Positions 8,611 through 18,300 are shown, numbered from the stretch's first letter. The stretch is DNA of 36,735 nucleotides from JBBDNC01 sp040877875 (GCA_040877875.1 JBBDNC010000028.1:1-36735); one strand, 5' to 3'. The notes: a model not told the origin generated them from the letters alone. Translations and numbers: made by a program.

Positions 8611-9559
8611 AATACGAACGATTTTGGGAGACATCAGCCCGGAACAAATAGGGCTGTGTTATTCCCATGAACATATCATTATCGAGGAAAGTTATCCGAC
8701 GGTTCTGAATGAGCGGTTGTTATTGAATGATGTGGAAAAAATCGTTGACGAACTCAGGCAATTTTACCATCACGGGGGCAGGACAATGGTGGATACGATG
8801 CCAGCCAATGCCGGACGCAATATTCGGAAACTGGCCGAGGTGTCCAGGCGTACCGGGGTGCAGATCCTTGCCCCGACGGGCATTCATCTGGAAAACTATT
8901 ATTTGCCCGATCACTGGCGCTATCATTATACTGAAGATCAGCTTGCGCAGTTATTTGTGGATGATATCACCGAGGGGATTGATTTTCATGACTACGGCGG
9001 ACCCCTGGTCGACCGGAGCGATTGCAAAGCCGGCTTGATCAAACTTGCCACCGGGGATGAGCCGGTAACCGTCCATCAGGAGAAAATCTTCCGGGCGGTT
9101 GTCCATGCTCATAAAATTACCGGTGCACCGATCCTGACCCATACAAACTACGGAAGACGCGCCCTCGATCAAATAAAGTTATTTGACAAGCTCGGAGCTG
9201 ACCTTTCACACGTCGTGTTGTCTCACGTGGATCGAAATCAGGATATTGAATATAACCGGGAGGTGCTGCAAAGCGGCGTGTACGTAGAATACGATAGTGC
9301 CTTCAGATGGGCCGAAGGAGAGGTGAACTGGACCTATAAACTACTGGAACAACTGTTAGATGAATTCCCCGAACGGATTACCATGGGGATGGATGCCGCC
9401 AAACACAGTTATTGGAAATCCTATGGCGGGAAACCGGGCCTTACTTTTTTGCTTACGACTTTCAGAGACGATTTGAAGCAAATGGGCCTGACGGAGTATT
9501 TCGATAAAATTTTCTATCAAAATCCGGCCCGGCTTTTTTCATTTGAACCTAAAATTTAA
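8603..9559 (+). CDS. Phosphotriesterase-family metal hydrolase, probable lactonase
   Basis: A 318-residue amidohydrolase-superfamily protein of the phosphotriesterase family. All canonical binuclear-metal ligands are recognisable: His22 and His24 in SHEH, bridging Lys147 in GLIKLAT, His180 in THTN, His208 in LSHVD, and Asp264 in GMDAAKH. Most bacterial members with sugar-gene neighbours act as lactonases rather than organophosphate hydrolases, so hydrolysis of a sugar lactone is the favoured role here (inference from context). The start overlaps the FAD-oxidoreductase stop by 8 bases, indicating translational coupling. Full length for the family, and no signal peptide, so cytoplasmic. Confidence 0.92.
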   Translation: MSKIRTILGDISPEQIGLCYSHEHIIIEESYPTVLNERLLLNDVEKIVDELRQFYHHGGRTMVDTMPANAGRNIRKLAEVSRRTGVQILAPTGIHLENYYLPDHWRYHYTEDQLAQLFVDDITEGIDFHDYGGPLVDRSDCKAGLIKLATGDEPVTVHQEKIFRAVVHAHKITGAPILTHTNYGRRALDQIKLFDKLGADLSHVVLSHVDRNQDIEYNREVLQSGVYVEYDSAFRWAEGEVNWTYKLLEQLLDEFPERITMGMDAAKHSYWKSYGGKPGLTFLLTTFRDDLKQMGLTEYFDKIFYQNPARLFSFEPKI

Positions 9560-9679
9560 CTGTCATTTTCATACGGATGTATGACCTCCTCCCAATAAGA
9601 GTACATCAGATCATTATTTTCTTTATGGTTCCGGATAACAGGCCCTGTTGGTCCAACTACAAAAATAGGGGGGACCTGT

Positions 9680-9994
9680 ATGCGACAGAAAAAGATGGTT
9701 CCGGGAAAAATGATTGCAGTTACTAAAATTCATCTGCCTGTCTGGATTTTAACCGTACTGTTTGCTTCAACGTTTGTTTCCACGGGCTGTGCTCAATCGT
9801 CAACGCAGTCAACCGCTGAAGCAGCCAGTCCTGCACTGGAAATTATCGGGGAGGTTAGTCAGACGAATGCTGAACTGGCTGACGTATTAACAGATATATA
9901 TGAGGACACGAAGCGATTTATGGATATTGAGGTGGCTCTACCGCAAGAATCCTCACGGGTTATTCACCCCATTCAATCCTGTGGTAAGCTGTGA
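9680..9994 (+). CDS. Short lipoprotein, possibly the remnant of a longer gene
   Basis: A 104-residue reading frame preceded by a strong purine-rich site (AGGGGGG). The N-terminus has basic residues, a hydrophobic stretch and a lipobox-like FVSTGC, so export and lipidation are likely. The mature part has no domain I can name. Its C-terminal segment (ALPQESSR...GKL) faintly resembles the region just before the catalytic domain in GH88 unsaturated glucuronyl hydrolases, where 'DWTSGFFPG' would follow. Here the frame stops instead and no continuation is seen in other frames before the convergent gene at 10080. It may be a real small lipoprotein or a truncated GH88-like gene; confidence in either is low. 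Confidence 0.4.
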   Translation: MRQKKMVPGKMIAVTKIHLPVWILTVLFASTFVSTGCAQSSTQSTAEAASPALEIIGEVSQTNAELADVLTDIYEDTKRFMDIEVALPQESSRVIHPIQSCGKL

Positions 9995-10079
9995 AAATCA
10001 TGAAGGGGATGGCCACTAAAGTCATGCCATTGATTTCAACGACACACCTTTGCCGTTCTCTGATTGGCAGACCGGGCGT

Positions 10080-10352
10080 TCAGTTCCGGCGGGTCAACAA
10101 TCCTACAATTACCACAAATACAACCGAGCCGATGATGGACCAAATAACGGGAAATGATGTGCCGCCAACTGATATGTTGAATAGTTCCGGCAGTTCGAGC
10201 TGAACGCTGATCCAGGAGCCGAGCAGGGCACCGATAAATCCGACGACAATGGATACCATGCAGCCCCCACGGCTGTAGCCGGCAATGGCCTGGCCAATGG
10301 AGCCGCAGATTCCCGCAATTAACAAGAGTAGAAAAAATTCTATGATTCCCAT
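10080..10352 (-). CDS. GlsB/YeaQ/YmgE family (transglycosylase-associated) membrane protein
   Basis: A 90-residue integral membrane protein with three hydrophobic segments. The N-terminal GIIEFFLLLLIAGICGSIGQAI region, a central glycine-rich helix (SIVVGFIGALLGSWI) and a C-terminal helix (IWSIIGSVVFVVIVGLL) with a TRR(N) end match the PF04226 small stress-associated membrane proteins. Function is poorly defined in all organisms. Start ATG is at 10350-10352, seven bases from the assembly gap, so its promoter is probably lost in the gap. It points against the catabolic genes and may have no functional link with them. Confidence 0.85.
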   Translation of the reverse strand: MGIIEFFLLLLIAGICGSIGQAIAGYSRGGCMVSIVVGFIGALLGSWISVQLELPELFNISVGGTSFPVIWSIIGSVVFVVIVGLLTRRN

Positions 10353-10359
10353 TGGCTCA

Positions 10360-10459
10360 NNNNNNNNNNNNNNNNNNNNNNNNNNNNNNNNNNNNNNNNN
10401 NNNNNNNNNNNNNNNNNNNNNNNNNNNNNNNNNNNNNNNNNNNNNNNNNNNNNNNNNNN
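10360..10459. other. Assembly gap of exactly 100 N
   Basis: A run of 100 undetermined bases, the usual placeholder for a scaffold gap of unknown length. The genes on either side may be farther apart than shown or may not be neighbours. A SusC-type TonB-dependent receptor is normally next to a SusD gene and is not seen on either flank. Confidence 0.98.
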
Positions 10460-10460
10460 A

Positions 10461-10526
10461 TGGGCAATAGCCATGACCCTTGTCACTCTCTTGGTTCAGG
10501 CAGAAAATCCTATAAAATTAATCTGA
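10461..10526 (+). CDS. Possible C-terminal end of a membrane protein cut by the gap
   Basis: Immediately after the gap one frame reads about 21 residues, WAIAMTLVTLLVQAENPIKL plus Ile, then a stop. The composition resembles a last transmembrane helix with a short tail, as in transporters. It is too short to name and could be chance; it does not resemble the aromatic beta-barrel end of a SusC protein. Confidence 0.22.
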   Translation, partial: WAIAMTLVTLLVQAENPIKLI

Positions 10527-10687
10527 GTTTGGTTAAGGTACGGATCCGGATTTATTATCTGATAAACCGTGCTCTATTTGTATCTGGATGATCTAACATA
10601 AATCTCTTTCAGATTCGTTAACAGAAAGTACTTTAGAGTTTTAACCCGATACGGATGGATGAGTATACAGGAACTAAATTAATAACA

Positions 10688-12496
10688 ATGGAGAAGATCT
10701 TGCAGCGGCAACTGTTGGCGTTGTTCTTTTTGATGGCCCTGTTTACCGGGTGCGATATTAGCGGACCGGCCCCGACCAGCCTTACACAAGATCAGGTCTG
10801 GGGAAATTCCCGGCTTATTGAATTCTATATGGATGATTTATACAAGGCCATGGGGCATGGCCTGCATGAAATCATGGTGTCGTCATTGACGGACGAAAGT
10901 GAATTTATCCATGGGTACGGAACGTTTAATTCCATCAACTTGCAGATTACATCGAGTTATTTCGCGGCATGGGAAAACGATATTGAGGATCCCAGCAGAC
11001 TGGACGACTACCAGTGGGAAAATTTGTATGACAAAATCGGGCAAATTAATCTGCTCATCGAGAACATCGACGATTCGGCCATCCAGGATGAATCGCTGAT
11101 TCGGCAAATGAAAGCAGAAGCCTTTTTTATCCGGGCGTTCATCTACCATAAATTTCTAAAAAATTACGGCGGGGTCCCTATCATTGAAAGATCGTTCGGA
11201 TTGGACGACGAGCTTCAGGTCCCCCGAAATACCTTTGAAGAGACGGTCCGGTTTATTGTTGAGGAAACCGAAAAAGCCTCGGAGATCCTTCCACTCGAAC
11301 CACGAAAACCTGGATATGCGACCAAAGGGGCAGCCCTGGCCCTGAAGTCGAGGGTCCTGTTGTATGCTGCAAGTGATCTTTATAACGAGAATCCTGCGAA
11401 TGAATATGTCGGTTATCTTTCTGGCAACAGGCAAAATCGCTGGGAAGAGGCGAGGGATGCAGCCAGGGAAGTGATGGATTTGGGAGTGTATGAACTGTAC
11501 GACCGGCATAGTGACCCGGTCGAGAATTTCACCCAACTCTTTTTGGCGAACGAGGGCCATGAAGAAGCGATCATGAGCCGGTTTTTCGATTCGAACGACA
11601 CGGAAGACGGCTACCATCCGGGACTTCATAACGGGCCGAACGGCTATCGGAACTGGGGAGGGAATACACCGGTACTGTCTCTCGTAAATGCTTTTCAAAT
11701 GAAGGACGGTACCGAATTCGACTGGGAGAATCCCGACCATAAGGCGGCTCCTTTTGAAAACCGGGATCCGCGTTTTTATGCAACGATACTCTATGACGGA
11801 GCCGAGTGGCGGGAACGCCCGGTTGGAGCCCGTCAACGGGATCCGCAGGGAATTATTCAGACGTTCAGTGAACTCAAACTGCCGAACGGTGACGTTTTAC
11901 CGGGTTTGGATACGAGAAATGGTCCAATTGAAGAATGGAACGGAAGCTACACCGGTTTTTATCTCAGAAAATTTATGGACCCCTCACATGAACCCCTGGT
12001 TCGATCCCAGGAAGTGCCGTGGCGTTATTTCCGGTATGCTGAAATCCTGCTTAATTATGCGGAGGCATCTATCGAGTTGGGAGAAGAAGGGGAGGCCCGG
12101 CAGGCTATCAACCGGATCAGGCAGCGGGCAGGAATGCCGGAGATCACATCTGGCGGTGAAGAACTTCTGCGTCAATACCGGAATGAACGGCGGGTCGAAC
12201 TGGCTTTTGAAGATCATCGCTATTGGGATATCCGCCGATGGCAAATAGCTCCCGAGGTCTATCATGGCGCTGACGTTGTAACCATCACCGTGGAAGCGAC
12301 GGATCCGTATGACCGGGAAACGTATTTTAACTATGAATATACCGGCAGCAATACCCCTTCCCCACCTGCAGATGAATTTTATTCAGGCCGCCGGTTGGAC
12401 GGGCAGTGGAGCTGGGATGACCGGGCTTATTTTCTGCCGATTCCTCTCGATGAACTCAACCGTAATGAACAGTTGGTTCAGAACCCGGGGTATTGA
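10688..12496 (+). CDS. RagB/SusD family nutrient-uptake outer-membrane lipoprotein
   Basis: A 602-residue SusD homologue, the surface lipoprotein that captures glycans and delivers them to a SusC-type TonB-dependent transporter. ATG 10688 is preferred over 10655 because it places a compact signal peptide before the lipobox LFTGC (Cys22). The region around residues 140-260 shows the SusD TPR core (KAEAFFIRAFIYHKFLKNYG, GVPII, AALALKSRVLLYAASDLYN). The C-terminal part has the diagnostic RYAEILLNYAEA, AINRIRQRAGMP and RRVELAFEDHRYWDIRRW motifs. It ends normally for the family. The missing SusC partner should lie in or beyond the gap. It links the sugar-catabolism genes to uptake of an oligosaccharide, if the scaffold join is right. 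Confidence 0.95.
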   Translation: MEKILQRQLLALFFLMALFTGCDISGPAPTSLTQDQVWGNSRLIEFYMDDLYKAMGHGLHEIMVSSLTDESEFIHGYGTFNSINLQITSSYFAAWENDIEDPSRLDDYQWENLYDKIGQINLLIENIDDSAIQDESLIRQMKAEAFFIRAFIYHKFLKNYGGVPIIERSFGLDDELQVPRNTFEETVRFIVEETEKASEILPLEPRKPGYATKGAALALKSRVLLYAASDLYNENPANEYVGYLSGNRQNRWEEARDAAREVMDLGVYELYDRHSDPVENFTQLFLANEGHEEAIMSRFFDSNDTEDGYHPGLHNGPNGYRNWGGNTPVLSLVNAFQMKDGTEFDWENPDHKAAPFENRDPRFYATILYDGAEWRERPVGARQRDPQGIIQTFSELKLPNGDVLPGLDTRNGPIEEWNGSYTGFYLRKFMDPSHEPLVRSQEVPWRYFRYAEILLNYAEASIELGEEGEARQAINRIRQRAGMPEITSGGEELLRQYRNERRVELAFEDHRYWDIRRWQIAPEVYHGADVVTITVEATDPYDRETYFNYEYTGSNTPSPPADEFYSGRRLDGQWSWDDRAYFLPIPLDELNRNEQLVQNPGY

Positions 12497-13067
12497 TCCG
12501 AACACTTTTTATACGACCTTTCCGATTCGACAATCTGTTGCAGAGTGAAAAGCCTGTCTTCCCGAATTCAGGAAATAAAGAAGGTTGATGTTTTTGAATG
12601 CGGTTTTCTCTTGTTATCGAATCGTATCATAATACAGGGGCCTCCAGGTTTTTCCCACGAAAATCTTTCTGGCTCTTTTCCTGATTAATGTTATTTTATT
12701 TGGGGTTTTTGAAGAGACTGTACAGCCATCCGTTATATGTTATGATGCCGGTGGAAACTGAATCATTCGAATCGCAGGAAAGGACTCGTATGAGGATTTC
12801 TATCCGGACTGTTTCTTTTCAGTTAAACCCTTATTGTCAATAAATTCAATGTATTGGTTTATAGAAGGCTTTGAAAAACCAGGGGTTTTGTTCAAGATCA
12901 AAACCTGTCCGCCAGCCGGCGGATCGAAACCGTAGCTTATTAGCTATAAGTGAGGATTTCAAATTCACGAAAATGCTGATATTGGGCAAAACAACGCTCA
13001 TTTTTTGAACACGCAGTGATTTTGCAAAGCCTTCTTATAACCTTCCTGTAAAAGACTGACGTTTACT
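12497..13067. other. 571-bp non-coding region between susD-like gene and trpB2
   Basis: No credible gene is seen. The right third is taken up by the inverted-repeat element at 12862-13036, described separately; the left part is AT-rich with no structure I could identify. Confidence 0.7.
12862..13036. repeat. MITE-like inverted-repeat element
   Basis: The left end (AGAAGGCTTTGAAAA, from 12863) and the right end, read in reverse complement (AGAAGGCTTTGCAAAA, from 13035), are inverted copies differing at one core position, and TTCAA recurs at a similar distance inside each arm. The element is about 175 bp and has no coding capacity. An internal hairpin TCCGCC-AGCC-GGCGGA lies at 12908-12923. 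TAT flanks both ends directly, a possible short target duplication, although the flanks are too AT-rich to be sure. A diverged copy of the left arm occurs at 36681-36735. The right end lies 31 bases before the trpB2 start, so the element may supply or displace that gene's promoter. Confidence 0.65.
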
Positions 13068-14432
13068 ATGAATAGAAAAATCTATCTCGACGAATCGGAT
13101 ATCCCCACCCATTGGTACAATATTGTTGCGGATATGCCCAACAAGCCCCAGCCTCCCCTTAACCCGAAAACAGGAAAACCGGCCGGGCCGGATGATTTGT
13201 CCCCGATCTTTCCCATGGGACTAATCGAACAGGAAGTATCGGCTGAACGATATATCGAGATACCGGATGAAGTCCGCGATATCTACAAGATTTGGCGCCC
13301 GTCTCCCCTATATAGGGCAACCGGACTGGAAAAGTTGTTGGATACACCGGCGAAAATATATTACAAGTATGAAGGTGTGAGCCCGAGCGGGTCACACAAG
13401 CCAAACACTTCGGTTGCACAGGTGTATTATAATAAACAGGAAGGCGTCAAAAGTATCGCAACCGAAACGGGTGCCGGTCAGTGGGGGACGGCACTGGCTT
13501 TTGCATGTTCCCAGTTCGATATCAATTGTGAGGTGTATATGGTCAGGATCAGTTATGATCAGAAGCCCTATCGGAAGATTATGATGAATACTTTCGGTGC
13601 AGATGTCTATCCCTCCCCGAGTAATCGGACCGAGGCGGGGCGAAAGATCCTGGCTGAAGATCCCGATTCAACCGGGAGCCTCGGAATCGCTATTTCCGAG
13701 GCGATCGAGAAAGCCGTTCAGGACGAACAAACCAAATATTCCCTTGGATCGGTACTGAATCATGTTTTGCTGCACCAGACCATCATCGGGCAGGAAGCGG
13801 AAAAACAGATGGAGTATGCAGGGGATTATCCCGACGTTATTATTGCTCCGCTCGGAGGAGGATCGAATTTTGCAGGAATCTCCTTTCCGTTTCTTCGCAA
13901 TAACCTGACAAACGGTCAAAAGACCCGTTTTGTAGCCGTGGAACCGGCATCCTGCCCGAAACTCACCCAGGGAGAATTTCTCTATGACTATGGGGATACG
14001 GCAGGCTATACCCCCCTGCTGCCTATGTATACCCTCGGACATAATTTTAAGCCGGCCCCCATTCATGCCGGCGGACTCCGGTACCATGGAGCGAGTGTAC
14101 TTTGCAGTCAGCTTCTCAAGGATGACCTGATCGAAGCCGTTGCCCTGCAGCAACTTGAATGTTTTGAGGCAGGGGTCCTGCTGGCCAAAAGCGAAGGGAT
14201 TATTGCCGCCCCCGAAGCGACCCATGCGGTCGCCCAGGTGATTCGTGAAGCCAAACAGGCGAAGGAAGAAGGATCGCCAAGGACCATTCTGTTCAATCTC
14301 TGCGGACACGGATATTTGGATATGCAGGCGTATGACGATTACTTTGCCGGAAAACTGAGTGATCACAGCTTTTCTGAAAATGAACTCAAAAACGGCCTAA
14401 AGGAAGTTATTGAAATGCAACCGAAGGGTTAA
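13068..14432 (+). CDS. trpB2: TrpB2-type tryptophan synthase beta chain (TrpB-like PLP enzyme)
   Basis: A 454-residue PLP enzyme of fold type II. The long N-terminal extension (HWYNIVADMPNKPQPPLNP) and overall length mark it as the TrpB2 branch rather than the usual TrpB1 of about 400 residues. The PLP lysine is Lys111 in SGSHKPNT, and the phosphate-binding loop is GGGSNFAG near residue 262. The enzyme condenses indole with serine to make tryptophan. TrpB2 proteins usually act without the TrpA-dependent activation and may salvage free indole. No other trp genes are nearby, which fits a stand-alone role. The upstream region is occupied by an inverted-repeat element, and the downstream 916 bases are non-coding, so it is probably monocistronic. 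Confidence 0.93.
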   Translation: MNRKIYLDESDIPTHWYNIVADMPNKPQPPLNPKTGKPAGPDDLSPIFPMGLIEQEVSAERYIEIPDEVRDIYKIWRPSPLYRATGLEKLLDTPAKIYYKYEGVSPSGSHKPNTSVAQVYYNKQEGVKSIATETGAGQWGTALAFACSQFDINCEVYMVRISYDQKPYRKIMMNTFGADVYPSPSNRTEAGRKILAEDPDSTGSLGIAISEAIEKAVQDEQTKYSLGSVLNHVLLHQTIIGQEAEKQMEYAGDYPDVIIAPLGGGSNFAGISFPFLRNNLTNGQKTRFVAVEPASCPKLTQGEFLYDYGDTAGYTPLLPMYTLGHNFKPAPIHAGGLRYHGASVLCSQLLKDDLIEAVALQQLECFEAGVLLAKSEGIIAAPEATHAVAQVIREAKQAKEEGSPRTILFNLCGHGYLDMQAYDDYFAGKLSDHSFSENELKNGLKEVIEMQPKG

Positions 14433-15348
14433 GGGAATGGCAAGGGTTTAAGGTTTATGGATCTATCTGATTTTTCATTTTTTAAGTAATTATAGAATCC
14501 GCACCGGACCGCACTGCACCGGTAACCGGTATATGGATCGTTGTACTTTCATGACTCCATAACCTGTCGGGGATGAGGCCCGGAATCTCTGAGTATCCGG
14601 AATGCCGCTCAGGCAGATCTGCACTTGAAAAACCCGATACGGCCAAGCCTTCCATTGCGAACATCTTCGTTCCTGTAACTCAAGCCAATCAAGCTGAAAC
14701 AGAAGGATAACTTCCTGTATTTTGGAAATTTCCGGGCTTATAGACAATTTTTTGAAATAGCTTATATGAAACGATGAGCCGGATGTAATCGCTTCCAATA
14801 CGGATTTGGAATTTACATTTTGTGGAAGATGGATTGCATATAAGGTTTTGAGTGATAAATTGCTCTGAAATTTTATTATATTATGCACTTGTAACGATTT
14901 CGATTCCCGGCTATGTAATGTATTTAAACATTTGAGTCATGGTTTTTTGGGTGACGGGAGACGTCGAATTCAGGTAGTTGGATGACAGGGTCCAACGACG
15001 GGCTGAGATCTTGCGATGTTGATGGATGTCGGACGTATTGGATGAAAGACTGGACAGAAATAAGGTGCTACTCTTATTACGACGCATTCAATTTGAATAC
15101 CCGTGAAACAGGTATCACTAACCTGGAATGGACGTCAAAGTTAGGATCCGATTGTTAAGGGTGATGGGTTAATTTCCGCACCGGTTTCTGAAGCGGAAGT
15201 TGTGAACCTCAGGGGAGGAGGAATCTCTCTCCTGAAGGCCGGCTGCAACAGGGCGGCAGGTTCTTTTGAGATTCTCGTAATTTGCAGTTGAGTATTCGGG
15301 AACCGAATGGAACTGAAACGGTTTTTATAAGTAAACACAGTTAATTTT
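14433..15348. other. 916-bp non-coding region upstream of gltB
   Basis: No convincing gene. An open frame of 132 codons on the minus strand (14490-14888) lacks recognisable domains and has irregular composition, so I did not call it. Small secondary-structure elements are visible: an ACCGGT-A-ACCGGT palindrome at 14518-14530, a GTTGGA/TCCAAC hairpin at 14977-14996, and CAGGT/ACCTG around 15111-15127. None matches a riboswitch that I know. The stretch presumably contains the gltB promoter. Confidence 0.6.
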
Positions 15349-18300
15349 ATGGATATGGCAGGTATGAAAAAGGCCCCGGAGAAACAAGGATTGTATAATC
15401 CTGATCATGAACACGATGCTTGTGGGATTGGCTTTGTCGTTAATATTAAGGGCAAACAGTCGAACAAGATTGTGAAGCAAGCCCTGACGGTGCTTCGCAA
15501 CCTTGACCACCGTGGAGCGACCGGAAGTGAAGCCAATTCGGGAGACGGTGCGGGGATCCTCATGCAGATTCCCCACAAGTTTTTGGAACAATCTTGTGAA
15601 GGGCTGAGTATCGAACTGCCCGAGCCGGGCCAGTATGGTGTGGGGATGATCAGTTTTCCGGGAGACCGGGAGGACCGGCGTCCTTGTGAAAAAGTGGTTG
15701 AAAGAATTGTCCGGGAAGAGGGACAGGAAGTTTTGGGATGGAGAAAAGTCCCGACCGACAATTTTCACCTTGGCAAAACGGCCAAGGCTTCCGAGCCTTC
15801 TGTCCGGCAACTGTTTATCGGACGCAGTGACGACCTGGAAACTGAACTCGATTTCGAACGCAAGCTTTATGTGATTCGTCGCCGGGCCACCAAGGCAATT
15901 GAAGAGACGGAAATGGATATCAAGGAGAAGGATCTCTTCTATATTGCAAGCCTCTCCTGCAGGACGATTATCTATAAGGGAATGCTGACGCCGAAACAAC
16001 TGGAGGTGTATTTCCCGGACCTCGAAGACCCGGAAATGGAATCCGCCCTGGCTTTGGTGCACTCCCGTTTCAGTACCAATACTTTCCCGAGCTGGAAGCT
16101 GGCTCACCCGTATCGCTACCTGATTCATAATGGTGAGATTAACACCTTGCGGGGAAATCAAAACTGGATGCGTGCCCGCGAAGGCCAGTTTGCCTCTGAA
16201 CTGTTTGGTGAGGACCTGGAAAAAATCTTTCCGATTATCCAGGAAGACGGAAGTGATTCCGCCATATTTGACAACTGCCTCGAATTTCTTGCATTGAGCG
16301 GTCGCTCTCTCCCGCATGTAATGATGATGATGATCCCGGAACCCTGGGAGAAGCATCTGAGTATGGATAAGAAAAAGCGGGCTTTCTATGAATATCACAG
16401 TTGCCTGATGGAACCGTGGGACGGCCCGGCCTCCATTGCATTTACCGACGGCAAAATAGTCGGAGCGACCCTCGACCGGAACGGACTGCGTCCCTCGCGC
16501 TATTATGTGACCCGGGATGATACGGTTGTCCTGGCTTCTGAAGTCGGCGTACTGGATATCCCGGTCGAAGATGTAGTTCAGAAAGAACGGCTGCAACCGG
16601 GCCGTATGCTGCTGATCGATACGGAAAAAGGCAGGATTATCAGTGACGAGGAGATTAAACATGAGATTGCCTCCGAGCATCCCTATGAGGAGTGGCTTGA
16701 GGAAAACCTGATAAATTTTGACAAGGTTACCGAGGAGCTGCAGTATAAGGAACCGGACCTCAGCCATGAGGAAGTGATTCACCGGCAAAAAGTTTTCGGA
16801 TTTACCTATGAGGACCTGCGGGTTAACGTCGGGCCGATGGCGGAAAATATGCTTCAGCCGGTTGGCGCAATGGGGAATGACGCACCGATGGCGGTCTTGT
16901 CAAATCAGCCCCAGTTGCTGTATAACTATTTCAAGCAGTTATTTGCCCAGGTCACCAACCCCCCGATTGATCCGATCCGTGAGGAGCTGATCACCTCAAC
17001 CGAAACCATACTCGGTTCCCAGGGGAATATTTTGGACCCGACACCCGAAAGCTGTCGCCAGATTGAATTGACCTCCCCCGTCCTGACAAACGAGGAGATG
17101 GGACAGTTGCGCGACCTGCAGCTTAAAGGCTTCAAGAGCCACACGCTCCCGATTCTCTTTAAAGCCGGGACCGGCGGGAAAGGATTGGAAAAAGGGCTTG
17201 ACAATCTGTTTAAGGCAGCGGACAAGGCGATCAAAAAAGGAACCAATATCCTGATCTTGTCTGACCGGGACTTTGACCGCAAACATATCCCCATTCCCGC
17301 ATTGCTGGCAGTGGCCGGCCTGCATCACCACCTGGTTCGAAGTGGCAGCCGTACCAAAGTCGGGATCGTGCTTGAGTCGGGCGAACCGCGTGAAACCCAC
17401 CACTTCTGCACCCTCCTTGGTTATGGAGTGGATGCGGTGAATCCCTATATGGCCTATGAGAGTCTCTACGATTTGATCAGGGAGGGATTCATCGAAGGGA
17501 TTGACTACGAGCGGGCTGTGAAAGGATATAACAAAGCGGTCGTCAAGGGGATTGTTAAAGTGATGTCCAAGATGGGGATTTCCACAATAAAGTCGTACCG
17601 GGGAGCTCAGATCTTTGAAGCAATCGGACTCGGCAAGGAAGTGGTTGACAAGTATTTTACGTGGACCGACTCCAGGATCGGCGGGATCGGCCTGGATGGA
17701 ATCGCGGAAGAAGCGGAAGAACGCCACAAACGGGCCTATCCGAATATAAGGGTGAACGGACAGGTACTGGATGAAGGTGGACAGTACAAGTGGCGTAAGA
17801 AAGGGGAATATCACATGTATAACCCTGAAACTGTCCATACTCTGCAGTTTGCCAGTAAAACGGGCGACTATAAGTTGTATAAAGAGTATGCCAGCCTGGT
17901 GGACGATCAGATGGATCCTCCTCCGACCCTGCGGCATCTGCTGGATTTCAACTTTGAAGAGAACCCAATTCCGATTGAGGAAGTCGAATCGGTAGAATCG
18001 ATTTGTAAGCGGTTTAAGACGGGAGCTATGAGTTACGGTTCCATCGGCGAAGAGACGCATGAGGCCCTGGCGATTGCCATGAACCGCATCGGCGGAAAAA
18101 GCAATACAGGCGAAGGCGGCGAAGACCCTAAACGGTATACTTTGGATGCCAATGGCGATTCCCGCAACAGTGCCACCAAACAGGTGGCGTCCGGACGATT
18201 TGGCGTGACGAGCGAATATCTCACACAGGGAAATGAAATTCAGATTAAGATGGCCCAGGGAGCCAAGCCGGGCGAAGGCGGTGAATTGCCAGGACGAAAG

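Noticed and set aside
9991..10203. 70-codon plus-strand frame after the short lipoprotein
   Set aside because: Most of it lies opposite the well-supported GlsB/YeaQ-type gene and its sequence has no protein-like features.
14490..14888. 132-codon open frame on the minus strand between trpB2 and gltB
   Set aside because: No recognisable domain, irregular composition, no ribosome site, and half of it lies in AT-rich DNA that looks non-coding.
14890..14925. tRNA-like T-arm (TTCGATTCCCGG) after trpB2
   Set aside because: No acceptor stem, D-arm or anticodon arm could be fitted around it.
15175..15270. Possible riboswitch-like structure shortly before gltB
   Set aside because: Purine-rich stretch with weak pairing only; no match to a riboswitch consensus that I know.
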